Positions 1 to 6,336 of a stretch of DNA of 12,053 nt are shown piece after piece. A model generated the notes under the pieces. It saw only the letters and a program-made list of their open reading frames with translations, had not been told where the DNA came from and made no database searches. Position numbers and translations under genes: made by a program. The number at the start of each line of letters is the position of its first letter. Within the stretch, counting starts at the first letter, position 1. Source of the DNA: Candidatus Aegiribacteria sp. (GTDB taxonomy: Bacteria > Fermentibacterota > Fermentibacteria > Fermentibacterales > JCC-6); contig DAOWFD010000426.1 in NCBI GenBank assembly GCA_030638185.1, positions 1-12,053 on the forward strand. Reading direction: 5' to 3'.

Positions 1-195
1 ACCCTTCTTTTTGTTAAGAATGAAAGGATTATAGATTTAATGTTTGAAAGTTCGCCTAATGACCATACTCCACCCGAAGTGTATTTGTTGTCTTTTAAAA
101 GAGCTATCGCTTCCCCGGGAATAAAACAATCCTTGAAAGAGTTATTCCTGGCGGTCAGAAGGCGAATAAGGCGATTGTTTGTAATTGACAGCTGA
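1..195 (+). CDS. C-terminal fragment of an unrecognised protein
   Basis: Frame 1 is open from the first base to a TGA at 193-195 and gives 64 residues, so the start of the gene lies outside the window. The composition looks like real protein: mixed hydrophobic and charged residues, a PPEVYLL stretch and a very basic arginine-rich segment (AVRRRIRRLF) close to the end. That segment could be a membrane-proximal or nucleic-acid-contacting tail, but nothing here supports a named family. The next gene begins about 100 bases downstream on the same strand, with a possible promoter between them, so the two need not share an operon. A coding call rests only on the open frame and the amino acid mix; function is unknown. 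Confidence 0.5.
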   Translation, partial: TLLFVKNERIIDLMFESSPNDHTPPEVYLLSFKRAIASPGIKQSLKELFLAVRRRIRRLFVIDS

Positions 196-203
196 CATAT
201 AAA
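175..203 (+). promoter_or_regulatory. Possible weak sigma70 promoter for the small membrane protein
   Basis: TTGTTT at 175-180 and TATAAA at 198-203 are separated by 17 bases. The -10 matches consensus at five of six positions and the -35 at three. It overlaps the end of the upstream reading frame and lies about 95 bases before the next start codon. A TTGACA at 185-190 has no -10 at proper spacing. The remaining sequence to 299 shows no hairpin or other clear element. Confidence 0.25.
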
Positions 204-299
204 GCATCCCTCATTATTAATAAAGTAAACTGAATTTGAAGAGATCCGTAAGAAATCTATTCCAGGCTCAAGACTTTTACTTTGAGAGGATGGACGGAG

Positions 300-554
300 A
301 TGAAGGTTGATGTAAGGTTCGAGAACGGTTTCGAGAAAGCCTTTGCAGTGGGCGTGGTTCTTGTTGCCCTGGCTGTGGTATTCCTGGTGGGATACCTGAT
401 ATCACCCGGAGCGGCGTACGCTGAATGGGACAGTTCAAGTGGTTTTGGAGACAGCTACTACCTCAGGGGAATAGCAGATAATATCGACGATGTGTCAGAT
501 GAGCTTTCAGAAATCTCAGGAACACTTTCCAATATAGAGAGGTCGATGCCCTGA
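300..554 (+). CDS. Small single-pass membrane protein with coiled-coil tail
   Basis: An 84-residue protein of no recognised family. The ATG at 300 is preferred over a TTG at 282 in the same frame because AGAGGA at 285-290 sits nine bases before it. Residues 1-13 are polar, 14-34 form one strongly hydrophobic helix (VGVVLVALAVVFLVGYLI), and 38-41 read AAYA, which resembles a signal peptidase I site; it could be cleaved or stay anchored. The tail from about residue 55 has hydrophobic residues at heptad-like spacing (I, I, V, L, I, L, I) among acidic ones, so a short amphipathic or coiled-coil helix is likely, probably outside the membrane. It ends 23 bases from the convergent gene on the other strand, with no clear terminator between. 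A role as a small accessory or assembly protein would be a guess. Confidence 0.6.
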   Translation: MKVDVRFENGFEKAFAVGVVLVALAVVFLVGYLISPGAAYAEWDSSSGFGDSYYLRGIADNIDDVSDELSEISGTLSNIERSMP

Positions 555-577
555 GACTGTCCGGGTTGCTCGGTACG

Positions 578-916
578 CTATTTAGTGTCTGTGCTTAGAA
601 GCCTGCCTATAAACCATGATGCCGGGATCCACAGTATAAAAGCGCCTATGAAAAACGGCAGCCCATGATCAATGCCAAGCTCATTCGCGTGAAGGCATAC
701 TATTCCGGCAGCGCTCCATCCTATGAGAAGCATGCCGAAAACCACATTACCGATCTCCTGGAAACCACGGGCGAAAGATGCAATTCCAATCGCCGAGAAG
801 AACACCGGCCACCATTTGCCTACCGAAACACCCAGGCCCCAGAGCAGGAAGAGAATTCCAACTCCTCCGAAGAGAAATGAAAAAATAACAATGCCTTTGC
901 TCTTTCCCGCCATCAT
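578..916 (-). CDS. Four-helix integral membrane protein
   Basis: A 112-residue hydrophobic protein with four likely membrane helices, near residues 9-29, 33-50, 56-76 and 84-105, and almost no soluble part. The pattern in which a helix ends in WGLG and is followed by KWWPVFFSAIGI resembles the small LiaF/DUF5668-type transmembrane domain, in which a WWP motif opens the second helix. This is a resemblance by eye and not a firm family call. The start is well placed: GGAGG on the minus strand lies seven bases before the ATG, and that ribosome site is inside the last codons of the preceding lipoprotein gene, whose TAA ends two bases before this start. Translation is therefore probably coupled. 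It is the last gene of the three-gene operon. A second ATG directly follows the first, so the true start could be one codon later. Confidence 0.75.
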   Translation of the reverse strand: MMAGKSKGIVIFSFLFGGVGILFLLWGLGVSVGKWWPVFFSAIGIASFARGFQEIGNVVFGMLLIGWSAAGIVCLHANELGIDHGLPFFIGAFILWIPASWFIGRLLSTDTK

Positions 917-918
917 GC

Positions 919-1395
919 TTACCCTCCTTCAACCGGAGGTGTCAGGCTGATCAGGTCGATCAGCCATTCCCCACCGATATTTCTGACGATGATTTCCTGA
1001 AGGCCATCGTCCGTTCTGACAACTACGACTCCAACAAGGCTGTCTGGATAACTGACAGACTTGATGCTTGTACTGAGATTATGCACATCTTCAGACATGC
1101 TGACCATCCTTACGAAGATATCCTCTCCCGTCAGGCTGAGGAATTCGTCTTCTGTCATGTTACCCGCAAGACTGGTTACAGCCGCCTGAGATTCTATCCA
1201 GCCGAATTCATGCAGGATCGCAGCAGTGGAATCGTACCATTGCCGGCTCTGGGGGGTTATAAGAGACCAGGCCTCCTGGTAACTGGAATCAGAAATTGCT
1301 GTTGAAAAAGCGGTTACGACACTGGAAGCTTTGTCAGTTTCTCCGCAGGAGATAAGAGCGATACAGACCAGAAATACCGCAATGGTTCCTCTCAC
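919..1395 (-). CDS. Predicted lipoprotein, NTF2-like/DUF4878-like
   Basis: From a GTG at 1395 the protein has 158 residues. It opens with a compact lipoprotein signal peptide: one arginine, a hydrophobic run, then the lipobox L-I-S-C with the lipidated cysteine at residue 17. It should be exported and anchored by acylation. The mature part begins with a linker and helices (AFSTAISDSSYQEAWSLI) and ends in strands with GGEWLID, a pattern common in secreted NTF2-like/DUF4878 proteins, where the cone fold often binds a small ligand or partner. The family call is by pattern only. An ATG at 1440 in the same frame would add 15 residues. The GTG is preferred because it overlaps the upstream stop codon as GTGA and gives a cleaner signal peptide. 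Neither start has a good Shine-Dalgarno, so reinitiation after the DUF1015 gene is likely. Confidence 0.75.
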   Translation of the reverse strand: MRGTIAVFLVCIALISCGETDKASSVVTAFSTAISDSSYQEAWSLITPQSRQWYDSTAAILHEFGWIESQAAVTSLAGNMTEDEFLSLTGEDIFVRMVSMSEDVHNLSTSIKSVSYPDSLVGVVVVRTDDGLQEIIVRNIGGEWLIDLISLTPPVEGG

Positions 1396-2630
1396 AGTAG
1401 ATGTACAACCATTCCGCTTCGGAGCTTTGGTTCGAACCATGTCGATTTTGGAGGCATCACGTTACCGCTTTCAGCAACCTCTATAAGCTGATCAATGGAC
1501 GTTGGGAAAAGAGAGAATGCAACTCTGAATTTGCCTGAATCCACAAGTTTTTCAAGCTCCTCGGTACCACGTATCCCGCCGACGAACTTGATACGATCAC
1601 TGGTTCTCGGGTCATCTATGCCAAGTACAGGGTTTAGAAGATTTTCCTGAAGTATGCTGGCATCCAGACTTCTCACAGGATCGGAAGCCGGGAAGCTGCC
1701 ATCCTTCGGTTCCAGACCATGCCACTTTCCATCAAGGTACATTGAATATTTCAGCTTGCAGTCAGGCGAGGGAACAGTATTCTCGGTAACTCTGAACTTT
1801 CCACGGATTTTATCTATGAATTCATTCTCTGAATTACCATTAAGATCAGTAATCACTCTGTTGTAGGGCAATATCTTCATCTGGCTTTTTGGAAATATTA
1901 CCGCTAGAAAGTAATTGTATTCCTCATTACCAGTGTGGCTGCTGTTGCTCTGGCGTCTTCTTTCGGCAACTATTGTGCCTGCGGCGCTCCTGTGGTGACC
2001 GTCGGCTACATAGAGGGAGGGTACATCCCTGAAGATACTCTCGATGGTTTCTATGTCCTTATTTTTATTCACCAGCCATAGAGTGTGCCGGATACCATCG
2101 GGTGATTTGAAATCACATTCCGGATCGGTCTCGGCGCAAATCCTCTTCTGAAGGTCGTCGAATTCCGGAACATCAGGATAAGTAAGAAATACAGGGCCAC
2201 ATTGGGCATTCTGGGTCTCTATATGGCGGATCCTGTCCTCCTCCTTAACCTTTCTCGTGAACTCATGCTTCTTGATAAGATTGTTGCGGTAATCCTCAGC
2301 GGAGACAGTCGCGACTAGTCCAACCTGCGAGTGATCGCCCATGATCTGGCGGTAGAAGTAGAACATAGGCTTCTTTTCCTGTATCATCTCTCCATGTTCC
2401 ATGAGGTGGCGAAGATTGAAAGCACCCTGCTCGTAGACCATTGAGTTATAAAGATCGATTGATGGATCAAGGTCAACTTCAGGTTTGACAACTCTGAGAA
2501 AACTCAGGGGGTTTTCCTTTACAAGTATCCTTGCTTCGTTCGAGTCCAGGACATCGTAGGGTGGAGATGCGATTTTATCGGCAAGCTCCTTTACAGGGCG
2601 AAGCCCGTTAAACGGTCTGACAATTACCAT
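1392..2630 (-). CDS. DUF1015 family protein, possible free-serine kinase type
   Basis: A 412-residue soluble protein that fits DUF1015 (Pfam PF06245) along its whole length. The N-terminus RPFNGLRPV...IASPPYDVL is the family signature, followed by PLSFLRVVKPE and a central VADGHHRSAA, with D210, H212, H213 and R214. A DGxxR motif of this kind is shared with the ParB/sulfiredoxin fold, which also contains ADP-dependent serine kinases. Phosphorylation of free serine is therefore a reasonable hypothesis but is inferred. There is no signal peptide, so it should be cytoplasmic. GGAGG lies five bases before the ATG, giving a firm start. It is the first gene of the minus-strand operon, and its TGA overlaps the proposed GTG of the lipoprotein gene by four bases. 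Pairing with a lipoprotein and a membrane protein is not an arrangement I can explain. Confidence 0.9.
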   Translation of the reverse strand: MVIVRPFNGLRPVKELADKIASPPYDVLDSNEARILVKENPLSFLRVVKPEVDLDPSIDLYNSMVYEQGAFNLRHLMEHGEMIQEKKPMFYFYRQIMGDHSQVGLVATVSAEDYRNNLIKKHEFTRKVKEEDRIRHIETQNAQCGPVFLTYPDVPEFDDLQKRICAETDPECDFKSPDGIRHTLWLVNKNKDIETIESIFRDVPSLYVADGHHRSAAGTIVAERRRQSNSSHTGNEEYNYFLAVIFPKSQMKILPYNRVITDLNGNSENEFIDKIRGKFRVTENTVPSPDCKLKYSMYLDGKWHGLEPKDGSFPASDPVRSLDASILQENLLNPVLGIDDPRTSDRIKFVGGIRGTEELEKLVDSGKFRVAFSLFPTSIDQLIEVAESGNVMPPKSTWFEPKLRSGMVVHLL

Positions 2631-2670
2631 ATCAGCCTCCAGCAGTATATCTGAATATGCAAAAAAAATC

Positions 2671-2685
2671 GTATCATATAGATAC
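2671..2685 (-). promoter_or_regulatory. Palindrome over a candidate -10 of the DUF1015 operon
   Basis: GTATC and GATAC form a perfect five-base inverted repeat around ATATA. On the minus strand the same bases contain TATGAT (2678-2673), five of six matches to a sigma70 -10, about 43 bases upstream of the DUF1015 start codon. No good -35 was found at 16-18 bases upstream. It could be an operator for an activator- or repressor-controlled promoter, or chance in AT-rich DNA. Confidence 0.25.
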
Positions 2686-2752
2686 TTTGCTTCGATTTAT
2701 ACTATGAAATCTACTTTCTCAATACAGATGAAGCAATACCGCGGATGTGTTA

Positions 2753-2782
2753 TTGACACCGCATTCTCCGAAGGAATATTAT
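2753..2782 (+). promoter_or_regulatory. Sigma70-type promoter of the aspD-aspT operon
   Basis: A perfect TTGACA (2753-2758) and TATTAT (2777-2782, five of six matches) are separated by 18 bases. Transcription should start near 2789-2790, leaving a leader of about 100 bases before the aspD ATG. This is the best promoter in the window and points to fairly strong basal expression unless the palindrome at the start site (2788-2800) is an operator. Confidence 0.65.
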
Positions 2783-2787
2783 CATAA

Positions 2788-2800
2788 GACACTATGTGTC
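2788..2800 (+). promoter_or_regulatory. Palindrome at the predicted aspD transcription start
   Basis: GACAC-TAT-GTGTC is a perfect five-base inverted repeat with a three-base centre, lying on the start site predicted from the -35/-10 pair. It could be an operator that blocks RNA polymerase or a small hairpin at the 5' end of the mRNA. The sequence does not decide between these. Confidence 0.35.
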
Positions 2801-2818
2801 GGAGGAAGCCGAACGGTA

Positions 2819-2879
2819 TTCACTGTATGGCACCATTTCACCTGCCGCAGCAGCAGTGGCGGGCTTATTAAACAGTGAA
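2819..2879 (+). promoter_or_regulatory. Nested inverted repeats in the aspD leader RNA
   Basis: TTCACTGT (2819-2826) is the exact complement of ACAGTGAA (2872-2879). Inside it, CCTGCCGC (2841-2848) can pair with GTGGCGGG (2856-2863), eight pairs including two G-U, around a seven-base loop. The right arm of the outer stem covers the first bases of the aspD ribosome site AAAGG (2878-2882), so folding could reduce initiation. No T-run follows the inner hairpin, so it is not an ordinary intrinsic terminator. No known riboswitch class was recognised. Confidence 0.35.
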
Positions 2880-2889
2880 AGGTAGAATA

Positions 2890-4482
2890 ATGGATAGAGC
2901 AAAGATTGAAAAGAAGTACGAACCCCTCAGCCCTTTTGAGCTGAAGGACAAGCTTATATCCATGACTCAGAACCCACAAATCAGAATGATGCTCAATGCC
3001 GGCAGAGGGAACCCGAACTGGGTTGCTGTCCAGCCCAGAGAAGCCTATTTTCTGTTCGGCTCGTTTGCCCTTGAGGAGGCTCACCGGGTAATGAGCCGAC
3101 CCGGGCTTGCGGGATCGCCTGATTCAAAGGGAGCATCTGATCGATACCTTGAATTCTGCAGTATTCATGCTGAAAAGAATGGAGCGGGTTTTCTCAGGGA
3201 CGCGTTCGGCTATGTTACTGTGAAGCTTGGGCTTGACGGCGATTCCTTTGTTGGTGAAATGGTTGACGCAATTCTTGGCGATCACTACCCCACTCCCGAC
3301 AGGGTGCTGAGGAACACACAAGAGATCGTAAGAGCCTACCTGAACAACACTATGTGCGATGATGATCCACCGGATGGAACGATGGATATTTTCGTTACCG
3401 AGGGTGGCACAGCTGCAATGACCTACATTTTCAACACACTAAGTGAAAACGGACTGATTCGTCCCGGAGATAAAATTGCGCTGGGAACCCCGATCTTCAC
3501 ACCGTACATTGAAATTCCGGTGCTTAACGATTATCAACTTGTTGAGATCGAAGTCGAGCAGGATGAGAACGATAACTGGCAGTACACTGATGAGGAACTG
3601 GATAAGCTTACTGACCCCTCCATAAAAGCTTTCTTCCTGGTGAATCCCTCTAACCCCACTTCGGTCAGTATGGCCGTCAGGAGCCTTACGAAACTCGCTG
3701 AACTTGTCAGAACCACAAGGAAGGATCTCATCATTCTGACAGACGATGTCTATGGAACCTTTGTAAACGGATTCAAATCCCTGGTGGCGATGGCGCCGAG
3801 AAACACAATTCTTGTTTATTCCTACTCCAAGAACTTCGGTGCAACGGGCTGGAGGCTTGGAGCCATAGGTATCTATGAAGATAACGTTTTGGATGAGATG
3901 ATAGCCGCCCTTCCTGAGAAGAAGAAAAAGGAGCTGCACGAAAGGTACAAGACCATCGCAACAGACCCCTCGAAAATCAAACTGATAGACAGGCTGGTTG
4001 CTGACAGCCGCGCCGTTGCCCTGAATCATACCGCCGGTCTTTCAACTCCGCAGCAGGTAATGATGGTGTTCTTCTCCCTGCAGGAACTGCTGGACAGCGA
4101 CAGTCATCTTTACAGAAAGGAAATGCAGGACATCGTCCATGAAAGGTATGAAACCCTTTACAAGGCCCTTGGAACCGAGGGGCCGGAGCTTCCCTGCTAC
4201 GCCTGCTACTATACGACCATCGATATCAAGAAACTTGCTCTTGAGAGATATGGGGAGAAATTCCGCAGCTGGATGGAAAAGACCCACGAGCCGATAGACT
4301 TTGTCTGGAGGCTGGCCGAGGAGAAGGGAATCGTTCTGATGGACGGTGGTGGTTTTGACGCGCCCGAGATGTCGGTAAGGGTGTCCCTGGCCAACCTGTT
4401 CAAGGATGATTATGCGGAAATAGGCAAGGGTATAAGCGATCTGCTGGATGAGTACAGAAAAGAGTGGGAGAAAACCAGATGA
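2890..4482 (+). CDS. aspD: Aspartate 4-decarboxylase (bifunctional with aspartate aminotransferase)
   Basis: A 530-residue fold-type I PLP enzyme, the usual length for this family. It converts L-aspartate to L-alanine and CO2, and family members also transaminate. Landmarks from the ATG: NPSNPT at 252-257, TDDVYG at 284-289 (Asp285 for the pyridine nitrogen, Tyr288), SYSKNFGATGWRLG with the Schiff-base lysine at 314 and a phosphate-binding arginine at 322, and MSVRVSLANL with the carboxylate-binding arginine at 497. All key residues are present. The N-terminal YEPLSPFELKDKLI is typical of aspartate 4-decarboxylases and not of shorter aminotransferases. The ATG at 2890 is preferred over a GTG at 2875, because AAAGG at 2878-2882 sits seven bases before it. 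The cytoplasmic reaction consumes a proton. The antiporter gene follows after 34 bases, the classic aspD-aspT arrangement for generating proton-motive force. Confidence 0.95.
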   Translation: MDRAKIEKKYEPLSPFELKDKLISMTQNPQIRMMLNAGRGNPNWVAVQPREAYFLFGSFALEEAHRVMSRPGLAGSPDSKGASDRYLEFCSIHAEKNGAGFLRDAFGYVTVKLGLDGDSFVGEMVDAILGDHYPTPDRVLRNTQEIVRAYLNNTMCDDDPPDGTMDIFVTEGGTAAMTYIFNTLSENGLIRPGDKIALGTPIFTPYIEIPVLNDYQLVEIEVEQDENDNWQYTDEELDKLTDPSIKAFFLVNPSNPTSVSMAVRSLTKLAELVRTTRKDLIILTDDVYGTFVNGFKSLVAMAPRNTILVYSYSKNFGATGWRLGAIGIYEDNVLDEMIAALPEKKKKELHERYKTIATDPSKIKLIDRLVADSRAVALNHTAGLSTPQQVMMVFFSLQELLDSDSHLYRKEMQDIVHERYETLYKALGTEGPELPCYACYYTTIDIKKLALERYGEKFRSWMEKTHEPIDFVWRLAEEKGIVLMDGGGFDAPEMSVRVSLANLFKDDYAEIGKGISDLLDEYRKEWEKTR

Positions 4483-4516
4483 ATTCACCGACACAGAATG
4501 ATTTTGGGGAAGACTC

Positions 4517-5227
4517 ATGAATTCAATATTCAGTGCTCTTGTAACATTCCTTCAACATAATCCCTCTCTGTTGATCTTTGCTGCCCTGGCCGCCGGGTAC
4601 GCCCTCGGAAAGGTGAAATTCGGGACATTTTCTCTTGGCTCCACCACAAGTGTTCTTCTTGTAGCTATTGCAATTGGAGCGCTCGTACTGAGGAATACTG
4701 AATACGACCTTGGCCTGATCAAGACCATTTCATTCGGGTTCTTCATCTTTGCCATCGGTTACAGGGTGGGCCCTGATTTTGTCAGCGGACTGAAACGCGG
4801 AGGAATTAAATACGTACTCATAGCGGTCTTCTTCGGTGTACTTGCGCTGATTGCGGCAATCATGCTTGCAAAGGTTTTCGGTCTTAATAGGGGATATGCG
4901 GGCGGTATACTGGGGGGAGCCCTCACACAATCCTCAGTGATTGGAACAGCTGATGGAGCCATCCTCCACCTTACAAATCAGGAAGTGACTTCCAGCATGA
5001 ACCTGAAATCCGATGTGGCAGTTGCATATGCTGTAACATACATCTTCGGTACCGCTGGACTGATTATCCTGTTGAAAGTTTTCGCGAAGCTCTGGAAGTT
5101 TGATCTTCCCTCGGAAGCAGGAAAGGCCGAGGCCGAACTGGATTCTGTGAAAGCTGAAGACACCATTGAAGCCTTTCACTGGTCAAATCTTGTAATGCCA
5201 AGGGCATACAGAGTGGAAATGCCGTGA
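4517..5227 (+). CDS. aspT: Aspartate/alanine antiporter, N-terminal half (gene split by TGA)
   Basis: Residues 1-236 of an AspT/YidE/YbjL-type transporter. Hydrophobic segments lie near residues 10-30, 39-58, 65-85, 98-122, 127-150 and 166-190. The glycine-rich GGALTQSSVIGTADGAI segment is the conserved, probably re-entrant motif of the first membrane repeat. The piece ends in the linker FHWSNLVMPRAYRVEMP, which in family members runs straight into a TrkA-C-like domain. Here a TGA at 5225-5227 interrupts it. A GGGGAAG ribosome site six to seven bases before the ATG gives a firm start, and aspD ends 34 bases upstream. In intact systems the protein exchanges external aspartate for internal alanine across the inner membrane. 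Alone, this half lacks the second membrane repeat and is unlikely to transport unless it pairs with the downstream piece. Confidence 0.9.
   Translation: MNSIFSALVTFLQHNPSLLIFAALAAGYALGKVKFGTFSLGSTTSVLLVAIAIGALVLRNTEYDLGLIKTISFGFFIFAIGYRVGPDFVSGLKRGGIKYVLIAVFFGVLALIAAIMLAKVFGLNRGYAGGILGGALTQSSVIGTADGAILHLTNQEVTSSMNLKSDVAVAYAVTYIFGTAGLIILLKVFAKLWKFDLPSEAGKAEAELDSVKAEDTIEAFHWSNLVMPRAYRVEMP
5225..5227 (+). other. aspT: In-frame TGA interrupting aspT (codon 237)
   Basis: The codons before (GAA ATG CCG) and after (GTT ATC GGC AGC ACG) lie in one reading frame, and the residues on both sides match a continuous AspT sequence: AYRVEMP, stop, VIGSTVAEVRLMFPEYVAID. No frameshift is needed, and a single base change from CGA, GGA, TCA, TTA, AGA, TGC, TGT or TGG would explain it. 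Neighbouring genes use TGA as an ordinary stop, so a changed genetic code is unlikely. Confidence 0.9.
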
Positions 5228-5260
5228 GTTATCGGCAGCACGGTTGCTGAAGTCCGGTTA

Positions 5261-6220
5261 ATGTTCCCCGAGTACGTTGCAATCGATGTCCTGAAAAGGG
5301 GAGACAGAATAATTGGAAAAATTACAGATGATCTCCAGCTTGAAAAGGGAGATGTTATCGTTCTTACCGGCTATCGGAGGCGCATTTATAAAGCGTGCGA
5401 AATTATTGGCCCGGAGGTGGATGACAGGTACATAAATGAAATGCTGGGGGAAATTTTGAGTATCTGCCTGACCAACAAAGAGCTGAATGGCCAGACATTC
5501 AGGGGAATATTCAGCAGTTATGGACAGGGATGCTTTGTACATGGCATTTACCGACAGGGGCATGAACTCCCCCTGGGCCCCGGTCTGAAGCTGTACACAG
5601 GTGATGTAATAAGGATTATCGGCAGCAGGCCAGATGTTGAGAAGCTCGTTGATGTTATCGGATATCCGGAGCGTCCATCGACGGTTACCGATCTGGTTAC
5701 AGTGGGAATCGGGCTTATTGCCGGTACTCTGGTCGGTCTTCTGGCAATTAACGTTGGTGGTATTCCCATAACCCTGGGAGTAGGCGGTGGAGTCCTCATT
5801 TCTGGGATATTCTTTGGCTGGTTGAGATCCAGAAGACCTACATGGGGAAGTATACCGGTGCCTACTTTGTGGATATTCACTAACCTGGGACTTAACCTGT
5901 TTATAGCATGCGTGGGGATTTCAGCCGGTCCAAGAGCTGTGGCGGCTCTGCAGCAGGCGGGAATAAATATTTTCCTTGCCGGAGTATGTCTTACAATTAT
6001 TCCCCATGTGCTTACATGGCTCTTCGGCCTGTATGCCCTGAAGCTGAACCCGGTTCTTCTGCTTGGGGTCATGACGGGAGCCGGAACGTGCACCGCCGCA
6101 TTGAATTCTGTAAAGGAGGATGCGGAGAGTTCTATACCCGTAATCGGATACACGGTGCCCTACGCCATCGGCAATGTGCTCCTCACCGTATGGGGCGCAC
6201 TAATCGTGAGCCTCATCTGA
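5261..6220 (+). CDS. aspT: Aspartate/alanine antiporter, C-terminal half (gene split by TGA)
   Basis: This stretch continues the aspT frame. Homology already resumes at 5228, but the first ATG is at 5261, which would give 319 residues. It opens with two TrkA-C/RCK_C-like units (FPEYVAIDVLKRGD...LEKGDVIVLTGYRR, and a second ending TGDVIRIIGSRPDVEKL). Then comes the second membrane repeat with about six hydrophobic segments and the conserved glycine/threonine motif GVMTGAGTCTAALNSVKED, ending PYAIGNVLLTVWGALIVSLI. There is no convincing ribosome site before 5261; a GAAG lies about nine bases upstream. Independent translation would rely on reinitiation after the stop 33 bases earlier. With the first half, the total of 567 codons equals a full-length AspT. 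The absence of any further stop or frameshift suggests that the break is recent, tolerated or artefactual. Confidence 0.85.
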   Translation: MFPEYVAIDVLKRGDRIIGKITDDLQLEKGDVIVLTGYRRRIYKACEIIGPEVDDRYINEMLGEILSICLTNKELNGQTFRGIFSSYGQGCFVHGIYRQGHELPLGPGLKLYTGDVIRIIGSRPDVEKLVDVIGYPERPSTVTDLVTVGIGLIAGTLVGLLAINVGGIPITLGVGGGVLISGIFFGWLRSRRPTWGSIPVPTLWIFTNLGLNLFIACVGISAGPRAVAALQQAGINIFLAGVCLTIIPHVLTWLFGLYALKLNPVLLLGVMTGAGTCTAALNSVKEDAESSIPVIGYTVPYAIGNVLLTVWGALIVSLI

Positions 6221-6244
6221 CAGAGACGCATTATACTACTTCGA

Positions 6245-6292
6245 GCAACCGGGCCATCTGAATAGATAGCCCGGCTTGCCATTGTACTTTTC
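6245..6292 (+). terminator. Probable intrinsic terminator after aspT
   Basis: A long hairpin pairs GCAA and CCGGGC (6245-6254) with GCCCGG and TTGC (6269-6279). There is one bulged C, and the stem continues as ATCT/AGAT around a GAAT loop. A TTTT run follows at 6288-6291, about eight bases after the stem, farther than ideal. It lies 25 bases past the aspT stop and would separate the aspartate operon from the cyclase gene. Confidence 0.55.
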
Positions 6293-6304
6293 TGTCGTGA
6301 TACT
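6276..6304 (+). promoter_or_regulatory. Possible promoter for the cyclase gene
   Basis: TTGCCA (6276-6281, five of six matches to a -35) and GATACT (6299-6304, four of six to a -10) are 17 bases apart. They predict a start near 6311 and a short leader before the start codon. The -35 overlaps the right arm of the upstream terminator hairpin. There is little other promoter-like sequence in this gap. Confidence 0.35.
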
Positions 6305-6336
6305 CTGTTCAGACAGTAGGTGTTTCCCGTGCAGGA

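Noticed and set aside
555..577. Bidirectional terminator between the convergent genes ending at 554 and 578
   Set aside because: Only a three-base CCG/CGG pairing was found, with no T-run on either strand.
2841..2870. Intrinsic terminator/attenuator in the aspD leader
   Set aside because: The hairpin is followed by CTTATTA and not a T-run, so ordinary termination is unlikely. It was kept only as a structured leader element.
2782..3084. 100-codon open frame on the minus strand across the aspD promoter and start
   Set aside because: It spans the promoter, leader and first aspD codons and encodes no recognisable domain. The strong plus-strand promoter and the aspD homology explain the region.
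3439..4029. 196-codon open frame on the minus strand inside aspD
   Set aside because: It lies wholly opposite conserved aspD motifs, has no ribosome site and its sequence has no protein-like pattern; it is a shadow of the real gene.
5225..5227. Genetic code in which TGA is sense
   Set aside because: TGA cleanly ends aspD, the second aspT half, the cyclase gene, the DUF1015 gene and the ATPase fragment at the expected places. Tryptophan and glycine use normal codons throughout.
5225..5249. Selenocysteine insertion at the aspT TGA
   Set aside because: A small hairpin (CGGCAGC, loop ACG, GTTGCTG at 5233-5249) follows the TGA, but it has wobble pairs and a three-base loop without the guanine/uracil loop features of bacterial SECIS elements. 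AspT proteins are not known to use selenocysteine.
5548..6153. 201-codon open frame on the minus strand inside aspT
   Set aside because: Proline/arginine/isoleucine-rich translation opposite the second aspT membrane repeat; explained by the codon pattern of the real gene.
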